DNA from: Desulfobulbaceae bacterium UBA2273
Lineage (GTDB): Bacteria; Desulfobacterota; Desulfobulbia; Desulfobulbales; Desulfurivibrionaceae
Length of the DNA: 64,000 nt
Direction of reading: 5' to 3'
NCBI GenBank assembly: GCA_002347095.1
Contig: DDWZ01000029.1
Location: 157,180 to 221,179 of the forward strand
Program-made: the position numbers and the translations under genes
Notes under the pieces: model-generated
Database searches by the model: none
The model's input: only the letters and a program-made list of their open reading frames with translations
What the model was told of the DNA's origin: nothing
Shown here: piece by piece, positions 6,195 through 14,698 of the stretch
Position numbering within the stretch: the stretch's first letter is position 1
Layout of the letters: each line of letters starts with the position of its first letter

Positions 6195-8378
6195 TCAGCC
6201 GGCAAATCCCAGCGCCCGGCCACCCTGATAGACCAGGGTGGCCAACAAAAAGGCGAAACCGGTGTTGAAGCAGATGGAGAAAAGCCCCCATTTCCAGGAG
6301 CCGGACTCGCGGGAGATGCACACCACCGTGACAAAGCAGGGCGCGTAAAACATGACGAAAACGATGAGGGCCATGGCCACCAACGGGTTCCAGTGCGTAT
6401 CCTTGGCCAGGGTTTCGGAAAGGGAGGCGGTATTTTCCGGGTCGGTTTCGCCCAGGGAGTATGCCGTGCCCAGAGTGGCGACGATGACCTCCTTGGCGGC
6501 AAACCCGCCGACCAGGGCGATATTGGTCCGCCAGTCAAAACCGGGCAGCCAACTCACGGATTCCATGGCTGTGCCGAGCCGGCCGGCCAGGGAGTGGCGC
6601 AGACCGCTGCCCGCCCGGTCGCTGTCGATGGCGGCCAGCTTCTCTTCCCGTTGCAGGGCCTCCTCCGGCGTCTGGGCGGACAAAGACTCTACTTCCTGGC
6701 GCTGCCGGGCGAAGTTCTCTTCTTCCGAGGCCGGCAGCCCCGGGAAGGTCATCATGGCCCAGATCAGGATGGAGATAGTCAGGATGGTGGTGCCCGCCTT
6801 TTTGATATACTGCCAGGTCCGTTCCCAGGTGTGGATGAACAACCCCTGGAAGGTGGGAAAGCGGTAGGGCGGCAGCTCCATGACAAAGGGGGTGGAGTCG
6901 CCCCGCAACACGGTGAGCCGCAGAATTTTGGCCGCGGTGAGCGCCACGCCCCAGGCCAGCAAAGTCAGCAGGAACATGAGCTGGGCCTGGTTGTTGGAAA
7001 AGAAGGTGGCGGTGAGCAGGGCGAGCACCGGCAGCTTGGCCCCGCAATTCATGAAGGAGACGGTGAGCAGGGTGGCCAGCCGTTCGCGGGGGGAGCGCAG
7101 GGTGCGGGCCGCCATGACCCCGGGCACGGCGCAGCCGCCGGCAATACCGCCGGAGACGATGTAGGCCATGACCGAACTGCCGTGCAGCCCGAAGATCCGG
7201 AAAACCCGGTCCATCATGAAGGCGACCCTGGCCAGGTAGCCGGAATCCTCAAGGATGGCGATGCCGAAAAACATGAACATGATCAGCGGCACAAAGCCCA
7301 GCACCCCGCCCATCCCGTCGATGACCCCGGAGATGAGCATGGACTTGAGGTGGCCGTCCGGCAGCAAGCTGCTCAGGTTATCGCCCGCCCAGCCGAAAAA
7401 GGTCTCAAGCCAGGCAACGGGTAGTTCGCTGAAGGTGAAGGTGAATTTATAGAGGCCCAGCAGAACACCCAGCATGATGAGCGGTCCCAGGAAGCGGTTG
7501 GTCAGGACCTTGTCGATCCGGTCCGAGGCGTGGAGCCGGTCGATGTCGAAGGTATGGGTGATCACCTCCTGGCGGAGTACGGATTTGATGTAGCCGTAAC
7601 GGTGGTCGGCAATGATGGCCTCCGGATAGGTCTCCATGGTTTTGTGCAGGTGGGCGGAGACTCTCTCCACAATCTCCTGGAGCTCCGCGTCCACGGCCGG
7701 ATTGTGTGCGCGCCCTTTTTCCCGGATCTGGCTGTCGCCTTCCAGGTACTTGAGCGCCAGCCAACGCGGGGCATAGTTCTCGGTCATGAACGAGGTTGCG
7801 GTGATGCGTTGCGCCATGGTCTGCAGGGCGAGGTCAACGTCTTCTCCGTACGAGATGTACAGAGGATCCCAAGGCTTGTTTTCCTTGGCCAGCGCAAGGG
7901 CGGCCCCCATCAGTTCGGCGGTGCCCTTGCCGGAACGGGCGATAATGGGGATGACCGGCACCTTGAGAAGCTCGGCGAGCTTTTGCGCATCAAGGCTGAT
8001 GCCGCGATCCTGGGCCACGTCGATCATGTTGAGGGCGATGACCATGGGCACGCCCAGTTCAAGAAACTGGGTGGAAAGGTAGAGATTGCGTTCCAGGTTG
8101 GAGGCGTCGGTGATATTGATGACCACATCGGGCTTTTCCTGGACCAGATAATCGCGGGCCACCACCTCTTCCACCGAATAGGCGGTGAGAGAATAGGTGC
8201 CGGGCAGGTCGATGATGGAGGCGTGTTCACCGGAGGGGAAGGTGTACCCGCCCTCTTTTTTTTCCACGGTGACCCCGGGATAGTTGCCCACATGCTGGCG
8301 GGAGCCGGTGAGAGTGTTGAAGAGGGTGGTTTTGCCCGCGTTGGGATTGCCGGCCAGGGCGATGGTGATCGTTGCCAT
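6195..8378 (-). CDS. feoB: Ferrous iron transporter FeoB
   Basis: The 727-residue protein has an N-terminal G domain with G1 GNPNAGKT (residues 10-17), G3 DLPG (57-60) and G4 NMID (117-120), then a helical spacer and a C-terminal membrane domain with two Gate repeats (for example GGIAGGCAVPGVMAARTL and CGAKLPVLALL). It imports Fe2+ across the inner membrane. Length is normal for the family and all motifs are intact. Its start codon shares one base with the feoA stop (TAATG), so the two are translationally coupled. A palindrome upstream of feoA may be the iron-responsive operator. Confidence 0.97.
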   Translation of the reverse strand: MATITIALAGNPNAGKTTLFNTLTGSRQHVGNYPGVTVEKKEGGYTFPSGEHASIIDLPGTYSLTAYSVEEVVARDYLVQEKPDVVINITDASNLERNLYLSTQFLELGVPMVIALNMIDVAQDRGISLDAQKLAELLKVPVIPIIARSGKGTAELMGAALALAKENKPWDPLYISYGEDVDLALQTMAQRITATSFMTENYAPRWLALKYLEGDSQIREKGRAHNPAVDAELQEIVERVSAHLHKTMETYPEAIIADHRYGYIKSVLRQEVITHTFDIDRLHASDRIDKVLTNRFLGPLIMLGVLLGLYKFTFTFSELPVAWLETFFGWAGDNLSSLLPDGHLKSMLISGVIDGMGGVLGFVPLIMFMFFGIAILEDSGYLARVAFMMDRVFRIFGLHGSSVMAYIVSGGIAGGCAVPGVMAARTLRSPRERLATLLTVSFMNCGAKLPVLALLTATFFSNNQAQLMFLLTLLAWGVALTAAKILRLTVLRGDSTPFVMELPPYRFPTFQGLFIHTWERTWQYIKKAGTTILTISILIWAMMTFPGLPASEEENFARQRQEVESLSAQTPEEALQREEKLAAIDSDRAGSGLRHSLAGRLGTAMESVSWLPGFDWRTNIALVGGFAAKEVIVATLGTAYSLGETDPENTASLSETLAKDTHWNPLVAMALIVFVMFYAPCFVTVVCISRESGSWKWGLFSICFNTGFAFLLATLVYQGGRALGFAG

Positions 8379-8629
8379 TACAGCTTCTCCTCGGGGTTGG
8401 CGACGTCCACCTCGATGTAATCTGCTTCGCTGTTACGCAGAGTCAGGGTGCCGCCCATGATTCTGATCGCCACCGGATCGTAGAGGGGTGCCCGGCCCAT
8501 GATGGTGATGCGGGTGCCGGGGACAATGCCCATGTCGCGGATACGCCGGCCAAGTTCGCCGCCGACCTTGACCGCGGTGATGAAGCCGGATTGATCTTTC
8601 TGCATTTGGCGGAGCAGAATTGTGGGCAT
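8378..8629 (-). CDS. feoA: FeoA, SH3-like partner of FeoB
   Basis: The 83-residue protein has the FeoA pattern with a hydrophobic SH3-like barrel: GELGRRIRDMGIVPGTRI, then APLYDPVAIRIMGGTLTLR. It is a small cytoplasmic protein thought to bind the G domain of FeoB and support iron transport. It is first in the operon feoA-feoB-small Cys-rich protein. The start at 8629 gives a normal length. Confidence 0.95.
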   Translation of the reverse strand: MPTILLRQMQKDQSGFITAVKVGGELGRRIRDMGIVPGTRITIMGRAPLYDPVAIRIMGGTLTLRNSEADYIEVDVANPEEKL

Positions 8630-8657
8630 GGGTGTTCTCCGTGGGGCTGTGTTTCAA

Positions 8658-8683
8658 TTATTATTGCTGAGGGGCAATAATAA
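8658..8683. promoter_or_regulatory. Palindrome upstream of feoA, candidate metal-regulator operator
   Basis: Perfect 10-base arms TTATTATTGC (8658-8667) and GCAATAATAA (8674-8683) are separated by six bases. The site lies 29-54 bases before the feoA start, where a promoter is expected. AT-rich palindromes at this place are typical of Fur or DtxR-type operators, but it is not a textbook Fur box. It has no T tract directly after it in the direction of feoA, so a terminator is less likely. Confidence 0.5.
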
Positions 8684-8880
8684 AAAAGGGCGGTTAAGAA
8701 GTCAATATCTTTTTTAGTGCACAGAATAAAATTATGCAGCCCAAACTTTATGGGTGAAGCCCATGTGCAGGCGGGGAGGAGTGGTATGCGGGGTTGGGCG
8801 CAAGGAAGTGCGGAAATGGCGCCGTCCCGCTCCTTTGACAAGAGAGCGGGACGGCGTAACAACCGGAAATGCGATTGCTG

Positions 8881-11532
8881 CTATTCCCTGGTGTTCCGCA
8901 TCATGTTCAGGGAATTTGGGTGGTGCAGGTCCGTGTCCATGTCCACGGTATGGCAGAGCTTGCAGTTGCGGTTGGCGCCCAGCGGGTAGGGATTGGACTG
9001 ATACTGCCGGGGAGCGAAGTTGTCCCGCTCCCTTTCGTAGGGGTTGGTGGCGGGATACTCGGCATGGGGGCTGCCGTGGCAACCGGCGCAATGGATGCTG
9101 CCCGCATCGTCGTGCCGGTTGCGGTACAGGGCGTCGGCCCCGGTGGTCCAGACATTGAAGGCGCTGTCCGTCTCCGGCGGTCCGAAGTTGACATGGCAGG
9201 TCAGGCAATCCGGTTGCTGCAGCCACGGAGTGCGCGGCTGAATCCCGGCAAGGGGTGTTGCTCCCTGTGGGGTGAGGTGCTGCATGAGCCGCTGGGCTCC
9301 GGGTTTTCCCGCCTGTTTTTCCGCCAAAAGCAGGGCCAGGGCGTGGTCTTCCAGGGCGCCGTGGCAGGTGGTGCAGTCAAGTCCGGCCTCATGGTGGATG
9401 CCGCGGAGGAAACGGGTGGCTCCCTGCGGGCTGCTCGGGTGGCAGAGCGCGCAGGCTTCGGCGCCCCGGCCGCCGAGAAAGTTGGCGTGGAAGCCGTGGA
9501 TGGAGGCGGAGAGGTTGAGAAGCCCTGCTTTGCCGGGTCCGTTCAGTATCGGGTCCGGATGGCAGCTCTGGCAGAGGACGGGCTTGCCTGCCTTGACCTG
9601 GGCTGCAAGTTTGGTTTTGTGAAACCGGTCATGCATGGTCAGGATGTCTTGCGCCGCGGCGGTTGAGATTCCGGTGTTTCCCCTGCGCCACCCTCCGCCA
9701 TGGCAAGTCTTGCAGCCCATCTCGGTTGCAACCGGGGCCACCATGCGGGTGGCGGCAAGCAGGGTGTTGGTGGTCTTGTCCCTGGCCTCGATGGTAAAGC
9801 TCGGATAGGGCTGGTATCCCCCCTGAGCGGGATAGGGGACCACCGGAACCTTCTCCGCGACAAAGGATCTGCCCCCTTGCTTGCGCTGCATAACGCCGGA
9901 AAGCCCCTGGCCGGAAAGGCCGATATTGTCGGGCAGGCTGCGGCCGAACAGGGCGGGCAGGTCTTTCCAGAACCCCACCTGTGCGGCGGGTTTTTCAAAG
10001 CCCTGTTCCACGCGGAAGGAAAGCGCCACTCCCTCGGTGACCACTTCCGGGATTGGCCCGCGCTTGATAAGCTGGGCAAAAAGATCGTTTGCCGGGGGCA
10101 TGAGGCTGAAAGTGCCGTCCGCATCGCTGATGCTGTGCATGCCAAGGCTGTTCCAGGCAATAAGGACGTAGCCGTCCTGCTCCGGGTCAAAGGGCAGCGG
10201 GGCCAGCGGCGGGGCAGACAGTTGCGGGGGAGGCGTCGTCTGCTCCTTTCTGTTGTGCAGCCCTTCAATAATATAGGCGGCCAGGGCGTGCCGCTCTTGG
10301 AGGTTGCCTGCAAAAGGCGGCATGCAGCGGATCAGCCGCCCTTGACCGCTGATCTCCGCCTCCATGGCATAGACCGATTCGTACTTGGCGCTCATCTTTT
10401 TGATGTCCCGCATGGGGCCGCCCACGGAATGGCAGGGGGAGCACATGATGTTGAAGAGCTGCCGGCCAACCACCAGCCGGTTTTCCGCGGTGATCTCCTT
10501 GCCGGTCCATTTGGCTGAGGCGAGGATGCCCTTGGCCTGGACCGCGCCGAGATCCTTGACCAGGATGGAGTTGGCGTAGATGTGGCCGTACAGGGTAAAG
10601 GGCCGTCGGCTGCCCTCCCGGATGTACTCAAAAGCGCCCATGTAGGTGATGCCGAGAAGCAGCAGCACCACGGCCAGGGAGCGGGTGGCTGTTTTCGGCA
10701 GCCGGATCACCATGATCAGGCCGCCAAGGAAAAGAAGCACCGAAGCCCAGAGAAAGACGGTGAGAAAGGGGGCCAGTTCCGGGCTGAAGTTTGCAATCCA
10801 GGCCCGTTGCGGCTCGGGCAGGGCTTGGACGTACCACCAGGCCGAGGCCAGGAACAGCAGGAAGGGGGCAAGGAGCCAGGCGGCGCAGTAGCGGACCATG
10901 CGCAACCGGAAGGCTTCTTCCTTGATCGCGGTGGAGGTGAGAAAGCCATACAGCCCCGCCAGCATGAGGCAGAGGAAGGTGCGGAAGAAAAGGGCTGGCC
11001 AGAAGGCGGGATTGAAGATGCCGTCCCAGAAGTTGCCGGTGGCCAGCCATTCGCCCGGGGTGAGCATGAAACCGATGATCCCGTTGATGGCAAAGAGGGA
11101 GAGCCAGGCGAAGATGAAGTAGAGCCAGCCGATGAGCAGATGGCTGCGCCGCTCCATGCGGCCGAAGGTCTGGTAGTAGATGAGGATGGACACGATCTCC
11201 CCGAGAAAAAATACCCACTCGATGGCCCAGCCGAAGACAAAGTTATGGATGAGAATGGAGGTGGCGGCCGGGGCGATGAGGGCGATGGTGAACCAGATGC
11301 CCACCCCGGTTATGGCGCCGAGCACCAGGGTGAGGAGCAGGAAAAACTTGGTGTGTTGCCGGGTGTAGTCAAGGATGGGTTGCGAGCCTTCCCGGTAGCC
11401 CTTCATCTCGGTGAGCACCAGAAAGAGGCCGCCGCCGATGGCGAAATGGGAGATGTATACATGAAGCACGGCGATCAGGGCGATGAGCAGGCCGCCGCCG
11501 GAGAAATCCAACTGCCAGACCGGATAGTTCAT
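8881..11532 (-). CDS. Cytochrome bd subunit I-like membrane protein fused to an octaheme cytochrome c domain
   Basis: The 883-residue protein begins with about eight to nine membrane helices resembling CydA (residues 10-330: H24 and H29 in LHVYISHFAIGGG, E105 and E112 in AIEWVFFLGE). It then carries a long extracytoplasmic domain with eight CXXCH motifs between residues 364 and 861: CSPCH, CKTCH, CQSCH, CALCH, CTTCH, CLTCH, CAGCH, CKLCH. The place where CydA has its b558 ligand His reads FFRTF, so that ligand seems absent here. No GRQPW-type Q-loop motif is seen. I infer quinol oxidation with electrons passed to periplasmic hemes. The gene overlaps the start of nothing but directly follows its partner (stop and start share one base). 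Confidence 0.85.
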   Translation of the reverse strand: MNYPVWQLDFSGGGLLIALIAVLHVYISHFAIGGGLFLVLTEMKGYREGSQPILDYTRQHTKFFLLLTLVLGAITGVGIWFTIALIAPAATSILIHNFVFGWAIEWVFFLGEIVSILIYYQTFGRMERRSHLLIGWLYFIFAWLSLFAINGIIGFMLTPGEWLATGNFWDGIFNPAFWPALFFRTFLCLMLAGLYGFLTSTAIKEEAFRLRMVRYCAAWLLAPFLLFLASAWWYVQALPEPQRAWIANFSPELAPFLTVFLWASVLLFLGGLIMVIRLPKTATRSLAVVLLLLGITYMGAFEYIREGSRRPFTLYGHIYANSILVKDLGAVQAKGILASAKWTGKEITAENRLVVGRQLFNIMCSPCHSVGGPMRDIKKMSAKYESVYAMEAEISGQGRLIRCMPPFAGNLQERHALAAYIIEGLHNRKEQTTPPPQLSAPPLAPLPFDPEQDGYVLIAWNSLGMHSISDADGTFSLMPPANDLFAQLIKRGPIPEVVTEGVALSFRVEQGFEKPAAQVGFWKDLPALFGRSLPDNIGLSGQGLSGVMQRKQGGRSFVAEKVPVVPYPAQGGYQPYPSFTIEARDKTTNTLLAATRMVAPVATEMGCKTCHGGGWRRGNTGISTAAAQDILTMHDRFHKTKLAAQVKAGKPVLCQSCHPDPILNGPGKAGLLNLSASIHGFHANFLGGRGAEACALCHPSSPQGATRFLRGIHHEAGLDCTTCHGALEDHALALLLAEKQAGKPGAQRLMQHLTPQGATPLAGIQPRTPWLQQPDCLTCHVNFGPPETDSAFNVWTTGADALYRNRHDDAGSIHCAGCHGSPHAEYPATNPYERERDNFAPRQYQSNPYPLGANRNCKLCHTVDMDTDLHHPNSLNMMRNTRE

Positions 11533-12602
11533 CAGCGCACCTCCCTAGGCACCCGAGCCGCGAGTTTCAGCATGTAGACGACCACCGCAACCCCGATAAC
11601 CAGAATGGCCAGGAAGAGTAGCATTGGCGACCACTGCGGCACGATCTGCAGGTCGGCGGGATGGAAATAGGGGGCCAGATAGGCCTGCCTGGCCAGATCC
11701 CGCACCAGGACCATGAGGAGGATGGTTGTCCCCATGGCGGCAGTGGCCGGCCAGACCCGCTCCTTGGCGCCGTAGTAAAGAGCGAAAAAGGCCGTGACTA
11801 GGGAGGCGGTGAACAGGGTAGTATGCAGGAGAGCACCGCCGACAAAGAGTTGGTGCACATTTTTTGGCAGGGAAAAAAGAAAGGGGATGCCGATGCCGAT
11901 TTCAACCATTGTGGCGTAGGTGAACCATTGCATTCCACCGCGCAACCGGTTTTCGGCCCCGACCACGCCTTTTTTTTGTTGAAAAAGGGCGAGGATTGCC
12001 AGGAGAAGACCGCCCATGGCCACGGAGGCCACGACAAAATGGAGGTAGCGGGCCAGCAGGGTCGGGTCGGCCAGGTTGAGGAGGGTGCCGTCCGGCCTCT
12101 GAAAATAGGCGTTCCAGTTCTGGGGCGTCTGCATCAGGGTGAGATTGTTGACAAAGAGAAAGGCAATGATCAGCAGGAGCAGGATGCTCGTGGTCAGTGC
12201 CCGTATTCGGGTGATCCGTGGCAGGTCGCCGCCCATCTTATACAGATAGGCGCTGTAGTAGGCGAGAATGAGCAGCCCGATGATGGAAAGCCAGTACGCC
12301 CCCATGAGGATGGAGCTGGTATAGATGAAATGGCCGTAAAGCACTTGGAGAAAAAGCAGGGGCGCCACCCCGAAATTCACGGCAAAGGCGATGGTATATG
12401 GCAGGATGGATGCGATATCCCGGCAGGGGGGCGGGTCGGCGGGCTTGGCCCGCATTTCCCTGACCAGCGCGATCATGGCGCTGCCCAGCATGGCGTTCAT
12501 GAACACAAGATGGGCGAAAAAGGTCAGGATAAGAAGGAGCTGGAAAAATTCCCAGGGCGCCGGGATGGTGTCTGGGGTCGGGATGAGCTGGGTTGGATCC
12601 AT
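11532..12602 (-). CDS. Second CydA-like membrane subunit, partner of the octaheme fusion
   Basis: The 356-residue protein has about nine membrane helices and no heme c motif. It has His residues at places typical for CydA-type heme ligands: H31 (FFAHLVFMNAMLG), H91 (LYGHFIY) and H188 (LARYLHFVVASVAMGG). The latter resembles the b558-ligand helix that seems to lack its His in the downstream protein. It is first in the two-gene operon and its stop shares a base with the next start. The likely role is a heme b or quinol-binding half of one complex. A cytochrome bd subunit II (CydB) is not adjacent. From memory, paired CydA-like subunits are known in the bd superfamily; the subtype needs a phylogeny. 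Confidence 0.8.
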   Translation of the reverse strand: MDPTQLIPTPDTIPAPWEFFQLLLILTFFAHLVFMNAMLGSAMIALVREMRAKPADPPPCRDIASILPYTIAFAVNFGVAPLLFLQVLYGHFIYTSSILMGAYWLSIIGLLILAYYSAYLYKMGGDLPRITRIRALTTSILLLLIIAFLFVNNLTLMQTPQNWNAYFQRPDGTLLNLADPTLLARYLHFVVASVAMGGLLLAILALFQQKKGVVGAENRLRGGMQWFTYATMVEIGIGIPFLFSLPKNVHQLFVGGALLHTTLFTASLVTAFFALYYGAKERVWPATAAMGTTILLMVLVRDLARQAYLAPYFHPADLQIVPQWSPMLLFLAILVIGVAVVVYMLKLAARVPREVR

Positions 12603-13082
12603 GGCAGGTCTCCTGAGGGGTAAACTTTCTTACGTATAGCACAAAAAAAATGTTTCCAGGGGAAAAATACGACAGAACAGGGGCATGCCGGGAATAGTGA
12701 AAAAAAGCCTGAACTGGAAAGAAGATAAAACGAGATAATAGCAGTAATATCGAGCTATGAAGAGAAATGATGAAGATTTAGCGGTTAATGAAATGATATT
12801 TTCTCCTCCCCTTCCGGTTCTAACCACATGGAATTTTGCGTTTTTTGCCCTCGGTGGGGAAATGGGCGAGATATCCGGTTTTTAGAGGGTTTTAAGGAGA
12901 TTTTCGCCCGTTTACTTGGGGTTATGGGCTGTTGAAAACTTGGCGGACAACGGGTGAGAAATTCCGTGAGACCGGTTTTGACAGGGGGATGGTTTTCCTT
13001 TAAAAAAACGGGCAGAAATTATCTCAGCGGTCTCAATTCGCTTTAATCGGTTGTTTTTTCGTGACTGAACCAGGGGAAAAAG
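12603..13082. other. Intergenic region between the cytochrome operon and dnaA
   Basis: These 480 bases lie between divergent genes and are AT-rich in the left half. They should hold the promoters of the CydA-like operon and of dnaA. I looked for DnaA boxes (TTATCCACA and its complement) and found no exact copy; the best is a two-mismatch site at CTAACCACA near 12820. I therefore do not call a replication origin. No gene or RNA was recognised. Confidence 0.4.
12978..13006 (+). promoter_or_regulatory. Candidate sigma70 promoter of dnaA
   Basis: A consensus -35 TTGACA (12978-12983) is followed after 17 bases by TAAAAA (13001-13006). The site lies about 75 bases before the dnaA start codon. The -35 is perfect and the -10 is moderate. 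Confidence 0.5.
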
Positions 13083-14423
13083 ATGCTTTGGCAGCGAGTT
13101 AAGAGTGTTTTGTCCCAAAAAGTTTCCGACAGCGACTTCAAGCTGTGGATCGAACCCTTGCAATGCGTTCAATTCGATGCCCAGAGCGTCGAACTGGCTG
13201 GGCCTGATCCGTATTTCTGTTCCTGGGTCAGGGAGAACTATCTGACCGATATTCAGAACGCCTTGCAGGATGCCGGCTTTACCGGCGGGGCGGTGCGCCT
13301 TTCGGTTGGCGCAGCGCAAAAAGAGCAACCCCTCTTGCCGGAACCGGAAAAGAAACAGAGCCAGCTCCGGTTGCCGAGCATGCCCGTGGCCCGCTCCACG
13401 GTGCGCACCCTGCATCCGCGGTATACCTTTGACGAATTCATGGTTGGCGAGTCAAACGCCATGGCCTACGCGGCCTGCGAGGCCATGGCCGGCGGCGATT
13501 CCGCCTTGAGCCCCTGCCTGTTTATCGAAGCGGGAACGGGCTTGGGCAAAAGCCATCTGACCCATGCGGTGGCTCACTATGTAACGAGCCACTCCCCCGG
13601 AACCCGGCTGCATTATGTCACCTCCCAGCAGCTCACCTCCGAGATGGTCCGCAGCATCAAGAATAACACCATGGATCATTTCAAGGAAAAATATCACAAC
13701 CAGTGTGATGTGCTGCTGATGGAGGATGTGCAATCCCTGGCCGGCCGCACCAAGACCCAGGCCGAGCTGGCCGAGGCCCTTGATGTCCTGATGGATTGCG
13801 GGAAAAAGGTTATTTTCACCGGGGCGGTTTCCCCGCGCAATATCCCGGACATCGATGACGGTGTGCGTTCCCGGCTCTCCTCCGGGTTGATTACCACCAT
13901 CAATCCTCCGGACCGGCGGACCCGTTGCCTGATCATCGAGCGCAAGGCCCGCAACAACAAATTGACCCTCACCGGGGAGATCATCGAGTTCCTGGCCGAC
14001 CGGATCCAGGGCGATATCCGGCGGGTGGAAAGCGCCATCATCGGCCTGAAGGCCAAGGCCTCTCTGCACAAGACCCTGCCGGATCTGGATATGGTCAAGG
14101 AGATCGTCGCCGGGATCATCGGGCAGCGCCAGGAGTTGTCCTCCGTGCTGATCCGGAATTTCGTGGCCGGCCAGTTTGATGTTTCCATCGAAGAGATGCA
14201 GTCAAAGGCAAGGAAAAAGACCATCGCCTTTCCCCGGCAGGTTTCCATGTACCTGGCCAGGAAGCTCACCGAAGAGGCGCTGTCCGAAATCGGCAAGGCG
14301 TTTAACCGCGATCATTCCACGGTGGTGCATTCCATCCGGGTCATTACCGAAGCCATTGTCCGCAGCGGTTCCATCCGCGGGCAGGTGGAGCATCTGGTGG
14401 AGCGTTTGAAAAATCAGGGATAA
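13083..14423 (+). CDS. dnaA: Chromosomal replication initiator DnaA
   Basis: The 446-residue protein has domain I at residues 1-80 (LWQRVKSVLSQKVSDSDFKLWIEPL), a short linker, an AAA+ domain with Walker A GTGLGKSHL (about 150-158), a Walker B-like LLMEDVQSL, and a C-terminal domain IV with the DNA-binding signature DHSTVVHS. It binds DnaA boxes and opens the origin. Walker A has GKS for the common GKT and Walker B has ED for DD, both small deviations. The ribosome site AGGGGA precedes ATG 13083. Neither dnaN nor gyrB follows, so dnaA stands outside the classic dnaA-dnaN cluster. Confidence 0.95.
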   Translation: MLWQRVKSVLSQKVSDSDFKLWIEPLQCVQFDAQSVELAGPDPYFCSWVRENYLTDIQNALQDAGFTGGAVRLSVGAAQKEQPLLPEPEKKQSQLRLPSMPVARSTVRTLHPRYTFDEFMVGESNAMAYAACEAMAGGDSALSPCLFIEAGTGLGKSHLTHAVAHYVTSHSPGTRLHYVTSQQLTSEMVRSIKNNTMDHFKEKYHNQCDVLLMEDVQSLAGRTKTQAELAEALDVLMDCGKKVIFTGAVSPRNIPDIDDGVRSRLSSGLITTINPPDRRTRCLIIERKARNNKLTLTGEIIEFLADRIQGDIRRVESAIIGLKAKASLHKTLPDLDMVKEIVAGIIGQRQELSSVLIRNFVAGQFDVSIEEMQSKARKKTIAFPRQVSMYLARKLTEEALSEIGKAFNRDHSTVVHSIRVITEAIVRSGSIRGQVEHLVERLKNQG

Positions 14424-14488
14424 GGGGAAAGCAGGACGCACTAACCATTCCGGGGCGGGGGCCTGGGTAATCACGACAAGGGGGGGGT

Positions 14489-14677
14489 ATGCGAACCGTT
14501 TGCTGTGTGTGTCGCAGGGTGAAATGCAAAGGGGATTGGCTCGAGCAGATGATCGAGTCCGAGGTGCGGGTGTCCCATGGGTTCTGCCCGGAATGCTTCG
14601 ACAAAACCATGGCGCAGTATTCCCGCGCCTGGTCAAGCGAACGGGGGGCCGCACAGCCCGTGCCGAAAGTGTCGTAA
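14489..14677 (+). CDS. Small Cys-rich (zinc-ribbon-like) protein, function unknown
   Basis: The 62-residue protein has two CxxC pairs, CCVCRRVK near the N-terminus and FCPECFDK near residue 34, separated by WLEQMIESEVRVSHG. This spacing suggests a single zinc ribbon. A GGGGGGG-type purine tract precedes the ATG. I recognise similar short proteins in Deltaproteobacteria but no assigned function. It lies between dnaA and hemY and converges with the latter. Confidence 0.65.
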   Translation: MRTVCCVCRRVKCKGDWLEQMIESEVRVSHGFCPECFDKTMAQYSRAWSSERGAAQPVPKVS

Positions 14678-14698
14678 CGGGAGGTTCCTTGCCGACCC

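Noticed and set aside
5952..7424. A 490-codon open frame on the plus strand
   Set aside because: It lies antisense to feoB and its small partner, has low-complexity Gly/His/Gln-rich composition and no family match; it is a by-product of high G+C in the real genes.
12603..13082. Replication origin before dnaA
   Set aside because: No exact DnaA boxes and no clear AT-rich unwinding repeats were found, so calling an origin would be guessing.
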